Positions 1-8,078 of a stretch of DNA of 64,000 bases are shown piece after piece. The stretch's first letter is position 1. Each line of letters opens with the position of its first letter. The stretch comes from Nocardioides scoriae. GTDB lineage: Bacteria; Actinomycetota; Actinomycetes; Propionibacteriales; Nocardioidaceae. The translations under genes were made by a program, and so were the position numbers. The stretch spans positions 1,798,001 through 1,862,000 of the forward strand of contig NZ_LT629757.1 in NCBI RefSeq assembly GCF_900104965.1, given 5' to 3'. The notes under the pieces were generated by a model, which saw nothing but the letters and a program-made list of their open reading frames with translations, had not been told where the DNA came from and made no database searches.

Positions 1-1
1 C

Positions 2-1111
2 GCGGTGGGCGGCGCGGCCGGGGCGACGCTGACGGCGCTGGGCTTCGCGCTGGTCTCGGTCGTCGGGCTCCCGCTGCTGGTGCTGGCCCTCGTCGGGGGG
101 CTGCTGGCCGCCGCGACCCTGGCGCTGCTGGTCGCGACCCAGGCCGCGGGCGCCCCGGGCGAGCGCACCGCCGCCGCGGGCCAGGCCGTGGTCGCCGCCG
201 GGCTGGTCGGGCTGCTGCTCGCGCTCGCCCTCGGGGTGGTCCCGTCCCTCGAGCCGGTGCGCCGGCTGCCCGGCTGGGCCTGGCCCGCGGTGGTCGCGCT
301 GGCCGTGCTGGCCCTGGCCGCCGCGGGGCGCGCCGTGCGCCGGCTGCCGTCGATGCGGCTGACCGCCCTGGCCCCCGGCGGCAGCCTGGCGCCCGGGCTG
401 TCCGGCGCGCTGGCCAACCTCGACCTGGCCCTGGTGCACGACGTCGTGCTCGGCCACCGCTGGCGTCGCCGCGCCACGGTCGTGCCCCGGCGCGGCGGTC
501 CCAGCGGTCCGCTCGCGCTGGTGCACCGCGACCTGCTGCGGCTGCGGCGCAGCCCGACCTCGCTGCTGCGGGTGGCTGCCGTGGTGGTCGTCCCGTGGGC
601 GGCCGCGGCGTCGGGTGCCGGCCGGCTGACCGTCGTGGTCGCCGTGCTCGTGGGCTTCCTGGTGGCGCTGCCGCTGCTGACCGGGCTGCGGGTGCTGACC
701 CGATCGGTGGCGATGGCGCGGTCGCTGCCGTTCCCGCCGGCCCTGTCGCGGGCGGCCCACCTGGTCGTCCCGCTCGCGGTGCTGACGGCGTACGGCCTGG
801 CGACGGGGCCGGCCACCCACGTGGCCGGCGGCTCCGTGCGCGACACCGTGCTGCTCGGCCTGGCCATCGGCGCCGGCGCCACGGCCGCTGCGGCGCGCTG
901 GGTGACCGGACGGCCGCCCGACTACTCCCGGCCCCTGGTCTCGACGCCGGCCGGGGGCGTGCCGACCAACCTCTACGGCAGCGCGCTGCGCGGCTTCGAC
1001 ATCGTGCTGCTCACCAGCCTGCCGATGCTGGTCGCGCCCGCCCCGACCGGCGAGACGCTGTCGCTGCTCGCCTCGGCGGCGGTGGTCGGCTACCTCGTCG
1101 CCCGTCGCTGA
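2..1111 (+). CDS. Polytopic membrane protein, 5'-truncated by the window edge
   Basis: The reading frame is open from the first bases, so the real start lies upstream and only the C-terminal ~370 residues are seen. The visible part is almost entirely hydrophobic segments separated by short Arg-rich loops, with about 9-10 likely membrane helices. A central cytoplasmic stretch (ALVHRDLLRLRRSP, about residues 170-185) resembles the loop seen in actinobacterial ABC-2-like permeases such as DUF6297 proteins. That assignment is by feel of the sequence, not a search. No catalytic motif is visible. The gene runs toward the minus-strand PPOX gene and ends 39 bases from it. A transporter-associated membrane role is likely; the substrate is unknown. 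Confidence 0.6.
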   Translation, partial: AVGGAAGATLTALGFALVSVVGLPLLVLALVGGLLAAATLALLVATQAAGAPGERTAAAGQAVVAAGLVGLLLALALGVVPSLEPVRRLPGWAWPAVVALAVLALAAAGRAVRRLPSMRLTALAPGGSLAPGLSGALANLDLALVHDVVLGHRWRRRATVVPRRGGPSGPLALVHRDLLRLRRSPTSLLRVAAVVVVPWAAAASGAGRLTVVVAVLVGFLVALPLLTGLRVLTRSVAMARSLPFPPALSRAAHLVVPLAVLTAYGLATGPATHVAGGSVRDTVLLGLAIGAGATAAAARWVTGRPPDYSRPLVSTPAGGVPTNLYGSALRGFDIVLLTSLPMLVAPAPTGETLSLLASAAVVGYLVARR

Positions 1112-1150
1112 GCCGGCCGGCCGCGGGCTCAGCCTCGGACCGGTGGCGGG

Positions 1151-1819
1151 TCAGTCGTAGACGCGCTCGGCGTACGCCGGGCCGTAGTAGGCGTCGAGCT
1201 CGGCGACCGGGGTCTCCGGCCGCTCGAGGGCGTGCGCCACCACGGCGCGGCGCGGCACGACGGCCTCGGGGTCCCAGGTGCTCGGGTCCCACAGCCCGGC
1301 CCGCAGGAAGGACTTGGCGCAGTGGTGGAACAGCTCCTCGACCTCCACGACCAGGGCCAGCCGAGGCCGGTGGCCGCGGACCACCATCTCGTCGAGGAAC
1401 GGCGCCTCGCTGACCAGCCGGGCCCGCCCGTTGACGCGCAGCGTGTCGCCGCGACCGGGGATCATGAACAGCAGCCCGACCTGGGGGTTCTGCAGCACGT
1501 TGCGGTAGCCGTCGACGCGGCGGTTGCCCGGCCGCTCCGCGATCGCGAGGGTGGTCTCGTCGATCACGTGGACCAGGCAGCCGGCCGGGTCGCCCTTCGG
1601 CGAGGCGTCGCACTCGCCCACCGCCGACGACGTCGCCAGCACGCAGAACGGCGCGGCGCGCAGCCAGGCGACGTCGAGGTCGGTCAGCCGCCGGCGGCCC
1701 TTGTGGGCCGCGGCCGGGGTCGGCACGCCCACGATCGCCTCGAGCTCCTCGACGTCGGCGACCTCGGTCCAGGCCGACGTGCGAGGGCGGTGGACGGGCA
1801 GCTCGTGCTCCACGGTCAT
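1151..1819 (-). CDS. Pyridoxamine 5'-phosphate oxidase (PPOX)-family flavoprotein
   Basis: A 222-residue protein with the split-barrel flavin-binding pattern. It contains CVLATSSAVGECDASPKG (about residues 55-72), a central GLLFMIPGRGDTLRVNGRARLV barrel section, and a tail with HHCAKSFLRAGLW near residue 165. This layout matches the MSMEG_1061-type FMN-dependent PPOX proteins, presumed FMN- or F420-linked reductases; the substrate is not deducible. The ATG at 1819 is chosen because it overlaps the upstream regulator's stop by four bases (ATGA), implying translational coupling. The in-frame extension further upstream lies inside the regulator gene. The pairing suggests the enzyme is controlled by, or serves, the neighbouring ArsR-type regulator. 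Confidence 0.8.
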   Translation of the reverse strand: MTVEHELPVHRPRTSAWTEVADVEELEAIVGVPTPAAAHKGRRRLTDLDVAWLRAAPFCVLATSSAVGECDASPKGDPAGCLVHVIDETTLAIAERPGNRRVDGYRNVLQNPQVGLLFMIPGRGDTLRVNGRARLVSEAPFLDEMVVRGHRPRLALVVEVEELFHHCAKSFLRAGLWDPSTWDPEAVVPRRAVVAHALERPETPVAELDAYYGPAYAERVYD

Positions 1820-2448
1820 GGGTCGACGGTAGGTGGTGCACCACCCTGCGCGCCCGCAGAACCGGACATCCCGGGCTCGGGGTGCAGCCCGACGAACAGG
1901 CTCCACGGCTCGCCGTCGGGGTCGCTCGGCGCCGCGGCGACCTCCTCGAGCAGCTCGTGCAGCCGGGCGCGCACCCGCGCCAGGTCCTCGGGCCCCAGCC
2001 GGAACCCCAGCCGGTAGGTCTGCAGGGCGCCCGGCGGCAGCCCGGCCACCTCCTGCAGGAAGGTCGTCACGAGCAGGTCCTGGCCGCCGGTCCGCAGGTC
2101 GTGGTCGCCTGTGTCGACGTAGAACGACTTGCCCGAGGCGAGGTAGGGGCGGGTCCGCGAGCCGCGGGCCCCGCGGCGCACCTCCTGGGCGACGAGGAAA
2201 CCGGTGTCGACCAGCGTCCGGACGTGGTGCAGCACCGAGGCGGGGTGCATCCCCAGCGCCTCGGCGAGCTCGGCGTTGGTGCGCGGCTCGTGCAGCGCCA
2301 GGCGCAGGATCCGCAGCCGCAGCGGCGAGGCCAGCGCCCGGCTCTCGGCCTCGTCGGCGGGCCGTCGTCCCCAGGCCTGGCGGGGCGTCCCGACCGGCAG
2401 CCGGCCGTGGGGCGCGGGTGGCGGGTCCGGACGCGGCGCGGGCTCCAT
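1816..2448 (-). CDS. ArsR/HTH_20-type transcriptional regulator
   Basis: A 210-residue DNA-binding protein. A winged-helix domain covers about residues 35-105: LASPLRLRILRLALHEPRTNAELAEALGMHPASVLHHVRTL is a typical ArsR-like helix-turn-helix, followed by a wing with RRGARGSRTRPY. The C-terminal half probably dimerises or binds a ligand; no Cys metal-binding motif of classical ArsR is visible, so metal sensing is unlikely. ATG at 2448 is preferred over an upstream in-frame start at 2499 because that extension would cover the intergenic operator. It is divergent from the MFS exporter and overlaps the PPOX gene by four bases. It probably represses itself and the exporter. Confidence 0.85.
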   Translation of the reverse strand: MEPAPRPDPPPAPHGRLPVGTPRQAWGRRPADEAESRALASPLRLRILRLALHEPRTNAELAEALGMHPASVLHHVRTLVDTGFLVAQEVRRGARGSRTRPYLASGKSFYVDTGDHDLRTGGQDLLVTTFLQEVAGLPPGALQTYRLGFRLGPEDLARVRARLHELLEEVAAAPSDPDGEPWSLFVGLHPEPGMSGSAGAQGGAPPTVDP

Positions 2449-2463
2449 GACGCGAAGGCTAAC

Positions 2464-2483
2464 TGATTGACTTTTCCCAATCA
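2464..2483. promoter_or_regulatory. Candidate operator between regulator and MFS exporter
   Basis: A perfect inverted repeat, TGATTG at 2464-2469 and CAATCA at 2478-2483, is separated by eight bases. It lies in the 53-base gap between the divergent ArsR-type gene and the exporter, in an island distinctly more AT-rich than its surroundings. Size and position suit a winged-helix dimer controlling both promoters. No binding data exist here. Confidence 0.55.
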
Positions 2484-2501
2484 CTTCCGCACGATGCACC
2501 G

Positions 2502-3773
2502 GTGAGCCTCACGAGCGCGACCCGGCGCGCCAGCCTGTTCCGCCAGCACGACTTCCGCCAGCTCTTCCTCGCCGACGCCATCAGCCAGGTCGGGACCCAG
2601 CTGAGCGTGCTGGCACTGCCGGTGCTCGCGGTCAAGGTGCTCGGCGCCAGCGCCTTCGAGATGGGGCTGCTGGCGACCTGCGAGTTCCTGGCGTTCCTCG
2701 TGATCGGGCTGCCCGCCGGCGCCTGGGTCGACCGCTGGCGCAAGCAGCGGGTGCTGGTCGCCGCCGACGTCACCCGGGCGCTGGCCCTCGGCTCGCTGCC
2801 GCTGGCCTGGTGGGCCGGGGTGCTGACGCTGCCGCAGATGTTCGTGGTCGCGCTGGTGGTCGGCACGGCGACGCTGTTCTTCGACGTGACCTACCAGAGC
2901 TACCTGCCCGACCTGGTCGAGCCCGACGACATCGGGCCGGGCAACGCCCGCCTGCAGGCGGTGCAGTCGGTGGCGCAGATCGGCGGGCCCGGCCTCGGCG
3001 GTCTGCTCATCCGGGCCGTGGGCGCGCCCGTCACCGTCGCGGTCGACGCGGTGAGCTTCCTCGGCTCCGCGCTGTTCGTGCGGCGCATCCGCCACGTCGA
3101 CACGCCTCCGCCCCGCGCCGACCGGCGCCCGCTGGTCGTCGAGGTGCGCGAGGGCCTGGCGTTCGTGTTCTCGCACCCGCTGCTGTGGCGGATCACGGCG
3201 TGCACCAGCACGAGCAACCTGTTCTCCTCGATGAGCGGCGCCCTGCTCGTGCTGTTCTGCCTGCGCGAGCTCGACCTCGACGAGGGCCACATCGGCCTGG
3301 CCATGGGTCTCGGTGCGGCCGGCGGGCTGCTCGGGGCGCTGGCCACGCCCACCATCAACCGGGTCGTCGGCGAGGGCCGCACCATCCCCCTCAGCACGCT
3401 GTTCTGGCTGCCGGCCGGGGCGCTGATGCCGCTCGCCGGCACGGTGATCCCGCCGATGGTCGCCCTGACGCTGTCGAGCCTCGTGCTGACCTTCGTCGTG
3501 GTCGTCTACAACGTCACCCAGGTCAGCTTCCGCCAGCGGCTGTGCCCGCGGCCGCTCCTGGGCCGGATGAACGCCTCCATCCGGTTCCTCGTCTGGGGCG
3601 TGATGCCGGTCGGCGCCTTCGTCGGCGGCGTCCTCGGCGAGGCCGTCGGCGTGCGGGCGGTGTTTTGGATCTCGCTCGCCGGCAGCGCGCTGTCCGCGGC
3701 CATCGTGGTGTTCTCCCCGCTCATGGGAATGCGCGACCTGCCACGCGAGCTCGACCGGCTCAGCGGGACCTGA
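2502..3773 (+). CDS. MFS transporter (EntS-like efflux family)
   Basis: A 423-residue major facilitator protein with about 12 hydrophobic segments. The N-terminal FRQHDFRQLFLADAISQVGTQLSVLALPVLAV and the motif-A-like loop GLPAGAWVDRWRKQRVLVAADVTRA (about residues 72-96) are characteristic of the MFS_3/EntS branch that exports siderophores or drugs. GTG at 2502 follows the intergenic operator directly; no strong Shine-Dalgarno sequence is visible. The divergent ArsR-type regulator is its likely controller. Its last 14 bases overlap the 3' end of convergent miaA. Substrate unknown. Confidence 0.85.
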   Translation: MSLTSATRRASLFRQHDFRQLFLADAISQVGTQLSVLALPVLAVKVLGASAFEMGLLATCEFLAFLVIGLPAGAWVDRWRKQRVLVAADVTRALALGSLPLAWWAGVLTLPQMFVVALVVGTATLFFDVTYQSYLPDLVEPDDIGPGNARLQAVQSVAQIGGPGLGGLLIRAVGAPVTVAVDAVSFLGSALFVRRIRHVDTPPPRADRRPLVVEVREGLAFVFSHPLLWRITACTSTSNLFSSMSGALLVLFCLRELDLDEGHIGLAMGLGAAGGLLGALATPTINRVVGEGRTIPLSTLFWLPAGALMPLAGTVIPPMVALTLSSLVLTFVVVVYNVTQVSFRQRLCPRPLLGRMNASIRFLVWGVMPVGAFVGGVLGEAVGVRAVFWISLAGSALSAAIVVFSPLMGMRDLPRELDRLSGT

Positions 3774-4722
3774 GCGCGCCCGTCGCGGCGACCGCGTCCA
3801 GCGCCCGGTCGACGCGCTCGGGGTCGTCGTGGGCGACCCAGGCGACCCGGTCGTCCTTGCGGAACCAGCTGTCCTGGCGGCGGGCGAAGCGCCGGGTCCC
3901 GGTCACCGTCTGCTCGCGGGCCTGCGCCTCGGTCAGCTCGCCGTCGAGCAGGTCCAGCACCTGTCGGTAGCCGATCGCGCGGCCCGCCGTACGCCCCTCG
4001 CGCAGGCCGTGGCCCACCAGCCGCTGCACCTCCTCGACCAGTCCGGCCTCCCACATCGCGTCCACCCGGGCCCCGATCCGCCGGTCCAGCACCGCGCGGC
4101 CGGCGTCGACCCCGACCTGGACGCTGCGCGGGTCGACGTACGCCTGGACGGGGAGGGTGGCGGTGAACGACCGGCCGGTGATCTCCACGACCTCCAGCGC
4201 GCGCACGACGCGACGTCCGTTGCTCGCCATCACCTGGGCCGCCGCGGCGGGGTCGACCTCGGCCAGCCGTCGGTGCAGCGCCTGCGCCCCCTCGGCCTCG
4301 AGCTCGGCCTCGAGCCGCGCCCGGACGTCCGGGTCGGTGCCCGGGAACTCGAACCGGTCGAGCACGGCCCGGGTGTAGAGCGCCGAGCCGCCGACCAGCA
4401 CCGGCACCACGCCCCGGCTGCGGCAGTCCGCGATCGCCGCGCGCGCCCAGCCCTGGAACTCCGCCACGCTCGCCGGCTCGGTCACCTCGAGCACGTCGAG
4501 CAGGTGGTGGGCGATCCCCCGCCGCTCGGCCGCGGGCAGCTTGGCGGTGCCGATGTCCATGCCGCGGTAGAGCTGCATCGAGTCGGTGTTGACCACCTCG
4601 CCGCCCAGCCGCTCGGCGAGGTCGAGCGCGAGGTCGCTCTTGCCCGCCGCCGTGGCCCCCACGACCGCCACCACGGGCAGGCCGGCGCCCGGCGCGGCGG
4701 GAGGCGGGGCGGAGGGGGTCAC
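3760..4722 (-). CDS. miaA: tRNA dimethylallyltransferase MiaA
   Basis: Transfers a dimethylallyl group to N6 of A37 in tRNAs reading UNN codons; MiaB then acts on the product. The 320-residue protein has the P-loop GATAAGKS at about residues 21-28, the substrate motif NTDSMQLYRGMDIGTAK, then HHLLDVL, LVGGSALYTRAVLD and the C-terminal GTRRFARRQDSWFRKD. The GTG at 4722 gives a length near the family norm; the frame stays open far upstream, but that part overlaps the divergent antitoxin gene. The 14-base 3' overlap with the MFS gene is convergent. miaB lies 1.8 kb upstream on the same strand, so the usual miaB-miaA pair is interrupted here. Confidence 0.95.
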   Translation of the reverse strand: MTPSAPPPAAPGAGLPVVAVVGATAAGKSDLALDLAERLGGEVVNTDSMQLYRGMDIGTAKLPAAERRGIAHHLLDVLEVTEPASVAEFQGWARAAIADCRSRGVVPVLVGGSALYTRAVLDRFEFPGTDPDVRARLEAELEAEGAQALHRRLAEVDPAAAAQVMASNGRRVVRALEVVEITGRSFTATLPVQAYVDPRSVQVGVDAGRAVLDRRIGARVDAMWEAGLVEEVQRLVGHGLREGRTAGRAIGYRQVLDLLDGELTEAQAREQTVTGTRRFARRQDSWFRKDDRVAWVAHDDPERVDRALDAVAATGALRSR

Positions 4723-4753
4723 CCCCCTAGTGTCGACCGCTAGTTTGGGGGGT
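4721..4753. promoter_or_regulatory. Imperfect palindrome in the miaA/antitoxin divergent promoter region
   Basis: ACCCCCC at 4721-4727 and GGGGGGT at 4747-4753 form a 7-bp inverted repeat. It encloses two copies of CTAG (4727-4730 and 4740-4743), a tetranucleotide that is rare in such DNA. The miaA GTG start overlaps its left edge. It may be an operator for the divergent pair; this rests on symmetry and position only. Confidence 0.35.
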
Positions 4754-4804
4754 CCAGCGGCGGGTACGCCGCGCACAGCACTGCCACACACCGGGAGGAT
4801 CGCG

Positions 4805-5185
4805 ATGGGCTTTCTCGACGACGCGAAGAAGAAGCTGAGCGACGCCGTGAACCAGCACGGCGACAAGATCAACCAGGGCCTCGACAAGGCCGCCGACGCC
4901 GTCGACAAGAAGACCGGCGGCAAGCACTCGGACAAGATCCGCCAGGGCGTGGCCAAGGCCAAGCAGGGCCTCGACGGCCTCGACGGCACCAAGGGCGACG
5001 ACCTCGGCACCACGGGCACCGGCGGCACCACCGGCACCGGCTTCACGCCCACCAGCGGCACCGGCACCCAGCACCCCGCCGGCCCTAGCGACCCGGCCAC
5101 GCCGACGTCGGCCAAGGAGCCCAAGGCCCCCACCGGCCCGATGGGCGACGGCACCCCCGGTGGCACCCCGGGGGTCGACCGGTGA
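4805..5185 (+). CDS. Small Lys-rich antitoxin-like protein (MT0933 family)
   Basis: A 126-residue protein starting at ATG 4805 behind a good ribosome site (gggaggat). The first ~60 residues, MGFLDDAKKKLSDAVNQHGDKINQGLDKAADAVDKKTGG-type helical repeats with alternating Lys and Asp, match the MT0933_antitox family (PF14013), named after an M. tuberculosis antitoxin. The rest is a Gly/Thr/Pro-rich, probably disordered tail. In the M. tuberculosis pair the partner is a START-fold toxin; here the next gene is a tiny acidic protein that shows no toxin signature. The gene may be an orphan, or may have a housekeeping role. It overlaps the next gene by four bases. Confidence 0.75.
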   Translation: MGFLDDAKKKLSDAVNQHGDKINQGLDKAADAVDKKTGGKHSDKIRQGVAKAKQGLDGLDGTKGDDLGTTGTGGTTGTGFTPTSGTGTQHPAGPSDPATPTSAKEPKAPTGPMGDGTPGGTPGVDR

Positions 5186-5427
5186 CCAGCACCGGCGACG
5201 AGCTGCCCGAGGCCCCCACCCCCGCGGTCGACCCGGCCCCCGAGCCCGGCCCCGGCGGACCGGCCGACGCCATCCAGCCCGACGTCGACGACTTCCCGCC
5301 CACCACGCCCGACCAGCCCCGGTCGGCCCAGGTGACCGACGGCGAGGTCCCCGACGAGATCGACTACCCCGAGGAGACCGACGAGGGCGAGCGCGACGTC
5401 GACGCCACCGAGGAAGCCCCCGCCTGA
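5182..5427 (+). CDS. Short acidic hypothetical protein
   Basis: An 81-residue protein beginning at GTG 5182, whose first bases overlap the antitoxin-like gene's stop (GTGA), so the two are translationally coupled. It is almost entirely Pro, Asp, Glu and Gly, has no hydrophobic core, and is predicted to be disordered. No family is recognised. The strong acidity contrasts with the basic N-terminal half of its partner, so a charge-based interaction between the two is conceivable. The coupling and GC-rich third codon positions argue that it is a real gene. Confidence 0.6.
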   Translation: MTSTGDELPEAPTPAVDPAPEPGPGGPADAIQPDVDDFPPTTPDQPRSAQVTDGEVPDEIDYPEETDEGERDVDATEEAPA

Positions 5428-5437
5428 CCTCACGCAC

Positions 5438-5488
5438 GACGACGGGGAGGATCACTGTCACCCGGTGGCAGCAGTCCTCCCCGTCGTC
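5438..5488. terminator. Strong bidirectional hairpin between convergent genes
   Basis: Perfect 14-bp arms (5438-5451 and 5475-5488) enclose a second stem: CTGTCACC against GGTGGCAG with one wobble pair. There is no T-run, as is usual for GC-rich terminators. It lies between the small acidic gene and the convergent DUF559-type gene, overlapping the latter's last codons. Confidence 0.7.
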
Positions 5489-6414
5489 GAGCAGCGCGGG
5501 CACGGGGTGACCGAACTGCCGAGGAGGGTGGCCACCAGTCCGGCGGTCGCACACGGCCGACCCAGCACCTGGCCCCACCCGAGGCGCACGGTGCGCAGGT
5601 CGGCACACGCCGCCGCGTCGAGGTCTCGCTGCAGGTCACGGTCGCGGTCGGCCGCCGTCGAGTGCCCCAGCCGGCCGTCGAGCTCCACGACGAGACCCCG
5701 GGTCCGGTAGGTCACGTCCCTGGCCCCTGGCCGCCCGACCACCGTGGGCGCCTGGCGATCGCCACGGGGCAGGCGGTGCGCCCGCTCGACGTCGACCAGG
5801 TAGGCACGCTCCAGGACCGAGCACGCCCCCGTGCCGACGTCGGCGAGGACCTCCCCCACGAAGTGCCGCCGAGCCATCCGCGGCCGACCCGCCAGGGCCT
5901 GCTGCAGCCGGGACGTCGTCGTGACGCGCGACTGGACCGCGTCGGCCAGCACCGCCACGGCGGTGTGGTCGTCGCGGGCCTCCGCGGCCACGTCGAGCAC
6001 CGCCTCCTCCGGGCGCACGCACGGCGGCGAGGCGCTCCACCGCACGCGCCCGCCGAGACCTCGGGTGCGGTGCAGGACCACTCCCTCGGGTGGTCGCACC
6101 CGCCGGTCGTGCTCGACCGCCACGTGGATCGGGCCGTCCTCGCGGCCACCCGGTCGCACGACACCGTGGGCCGCGCGCAGGGCAGACACCCCGTGCAGCG
6201 CGGCCGGCCCCACGGCCAGGGTGGCGGCCCACGCGCGCTGCCGCCACGTCAGCGGGCCGGTGTGGTCGACGTACACGCCGGGATGGACCACCACGAGGTC
6301 ACGCCGGCGCAGCCACCGCCGGATGTCGTGCTCGCCGGCGCCCAGGGCACGCAGCTGCTCGCGCGTGACGACGCCGTCCTGCCGGCACAGCAGGTCGGCA
6401 CGCTCGTCTGGCAC
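5458..6414 (-). CDS. DUF559-type nuclease-fold protein with AbiEi-like N-terminus
   Basis: A 318-residue protein. The N-terminal ~55 residues (DGVVTREQLRALGAGEHDIRRWLRRRDLVVVHPGVY) form the winged-helix start typical of AbiEi-type proteins. The C-terminal part carries RGLVVELDGRLGH then DRDRDLQRDLDAA and LRTVRLGWGQVL, the DUF559/Vsr-like PD-(D/E)XK fold. The motif E-x-D is visible, but catalytic activity is unproven. Such paralogues are abundant in Nocardioides-type genomes without a known function. GTG at 6414 is the first reasonable start. The gene stands alone between two related hairpins (5438-5488 and 6485-6525), separating miaB from downstream genes, and looks like an inserted cassette. 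Confidence 0.65.
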   Translation of the reverse strand: MPDERADLLCRQDGVVTREQLRALGAGEHDIRRWLRRRDLVVVHPGVYVDHTGPLTWRQRAWAATLAVGPAALHGVSALRAAHGVVRPGGREDGPIHVAVEHDRRVRPPEGVVLHRTRGLGGRVRWSASPPCVRPEEAVLDVAAEARDDHTAVAVLADAVQSRVTTTSRLQQALAGRPRMARRHFVGEVLADVGTGACSVLERAYLVDVERAHRLPRGDRQAPTVVGRPGARDVTYRTRGLVVELDGRLGHSTAADRDRDLQRDLDAAACADLRTVRLGWGQVLGRPCATAGLVATLLGSSVTPCPRCSTTGRTAATG

Positions 6415-6484
6415 CCGACCAGCCTGGAACGGGCCACCGTCCCGGACCAGGTCCCATCTGCGACCTGTGGACGCCCGACCACAC

Positions 6485-6525
6485 CGGGGAGCCTGGCTGC
6501 CACCTGGTGGCAGCAGGACTCCCCG
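6485..6525 (-). terminator. Hairpin terminator after miaB
   Basis: CGGGGAG (6485-6491) pairs with CTCCCCG (6519-6525), enclosing GCTGCCACC/GGTGGCAGC (6496-6504 and 6506-6514). It starts two bases after the miaB stop codon on the minus strand. Its right half (6501-6525) repeats 22 of 25 bases of the hairpin at 5459-5483. Confidence 0.7.
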
Positions 6526-6526
6526 A

Positions 6527-8017
6527 TCAGCGTGAGCAGCCGTCGACCACCGGGAGCGGCGCGGGGACGCCGACGGTGGGCAGGCCGAGGGAGACGCCGG
6601 CGGTGGGGGCGGGCGCGGCGGTGCGGGCCTCCCACGCGTCCCCCGAGCGGGTACGCCGCAGCGAGCGGACCGGCCCGTCGGCGACGAGGTGGTGGGGGGC
6701 GCCGTAGGTGACCTCGACCTCGACCACGTCGCCGGGGCGCACGTCGACCGGGGTGCCGTCCGGCGCCAGCGGGGTGAAGTGCACCAGGCGGTTGTCGCGG
6801 GCGCGGCCCGAGAGCCGGCGGGTGGCGGCGTCCTTGCGGCCCTCGCCCTCGGCGACCATCAGCTCGACGACGCGGCCCTCGAGGGCGCGGTTCTCGGCCC
6901 AGGCGATCTCGTCGACCAGGGCGACCAGGCGCTCGTAGCGGTCCTGCACGACGGCCTTGGGCACCTGGTCCTCGAGCACGGCGGCGGGGGTGCCGGGGCG
7001 CTTGGAGTACTGGAAGGTGAAGGCGCTGGCGAACCGCGCGGCCCGCACCACGTCGAGGGTGGCCTCGAAGTCCGCCTCGGTCTCGCCGGGGAAGCCCACG
7101 ATGATGTCGGTGGTGATCGCGGCGTCGGGCATCGCGGCCCGGACCCGCTCGATGATGCCGAGGTAGCGCGACTGGCGGTAGGAGCGCCGCATCGCCTTGA
7201 GCACGGCGTCGGAGCCGGACTGCAGCGGCATGTGCAGCGACGGCACCACGTTGGGGGTCTCGGCCATCGCCTCGATGACGTCGTCGGTGAACTCCGCGGG
7301 GTGCGGCGAGGTGAAGCGCACCCGCTCGAGGCCCTCGATCTCGCCGCAGGCGCGCAGCAGCTTGGAGAAGGCCTGCCGGTCGCCGAACTCCACGCCGTAG
7401 GCGTTGACGTTCTGGCCCAGGAGGGTGACCTCGCTGACGCCCTCGGCCACCAGCGCCTCGATCTCGGCCAGGACGTCGCCGGGCCGGCGGTCCTTCTCCT
7501 TGCCGCGCAGCGCCGGGACGATGCAGAACGTGCAGGTGTTGTTGCACCCGACGGACACCGAGACCCAGGCGGCGTACGCCGACTCGCGCTTGGTCGGCAG
7601 CGTCGAGGGGAAGACGTCGAGCGACTCCAGGATCTCGACCTGGGCCTCCTCGGCCACCCGCGCCCGCTCCAGCAGCACCGGCAGCGAGCCGATGTTGTGG
7701 GTGCCGAAGACGACATCGACCCACGGGGCCCTGTCGGTGATGGTGGTGCGGTCCTTCTGCGCCAGGCAGCCGCCGACCGCGATCTGCATGCCCGGTCGGC
7801 TCTTCTTGACCGACGCCAGGTGGCCGAGGTTGCCGTAGAGCTTGTTGTCGGCGTTCTCCCGGACCGCGCAGGTGTTGAGCACCACGACGTCGGCGGGCTC
7901 GTCGCCGCTCGCCGCGGCGTACCCCGCCGTCTCCAGCAGGCCGGTGAGGCGCTCGGAGTCGTGGACGTTCATCTGGCACCCGTAGGTGCGGACCTGGTAG
8001 GTGCGTTGCTCAGCCAT
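6527..8017 (-). CDS. miaB: tRNA-2-methylthio-N6-dimethylallyladenosine synthase MiaB
   Basis: A radical-SAM methylthiotransferase that adds a methylthio group to i6A37 of tRNA, the step after MiaA. The 496-residue protein shows the N-terminal MTTase domain with three cluster cysteines ([26 protein letters not shown]) and the radical SAM motif CNNTCTFC near residue 155. A C-terminal TRAM domain starts near residue 375. ATG at 8017 is preferred to GTG at 8026 because GGGTGA lies five bases before it. The stop is followed at once by a hairpin terminator. In many actinobacteria recA-recX-miaB are close; here about 6.8 kb separate recX and miaB. Confidence 0.96.
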   Translation of the reverse strand: MAEQRTYQVRTYGCQMNVHDSERLTGLLETAGYAAASGDEPADVVVLNTCAVRENADNKLYGNLGHLASVKKSRPGMQIAVGGCLAQKDRTTITDRAPWVDVVFGTHNIGSLPVLLERARVAEEAQVEILESLDVFPSTLPTKRESAYAAWVSVSVGCNNTCTFCIVPALRGKEKDRRPGDVLAEIEALVAEGVSEVTLLGQNVNAYGVEFGDRQAFSKLLRACGEIEGLERVRFTSPHPAEFTDDVIEAMAETPNVVPSLHMPLQSGSDAVLKAMRRSYRQSRYLGIIERVRAAMPDAAITTDIIVGFPGETEADFEATLDVVRAARFASAFTFQYSKRPGTPAAVLEDQVPKAVVQDRYERLVALVDEIAWAENRALEGRVVELMVAEGEGRKDAATRRLSGRARDNRLVHFTPLAPDGTPVDVRPGDVVEVEVTYGAPHHLVADGPVRSLRRTRSGDAWEARTAAPAPTAGVSLGLPTVGVPAPLPVVDGCSR

Positions 8018-8078
8018 GACAGTCACCCAGGGTACGGCGGCACCGGCGCTGCCCCGAATCGGAGTCGCGGCGGGCGGG

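Noticed and set aside
3760-5433. miaA with a 237-residue N-terminal extension
   Set aside because: The extension is Gly/Val/Pro low complexity, covers the antitoxin-like gene on the other strand, and has no counterpart in MiaA proteins.
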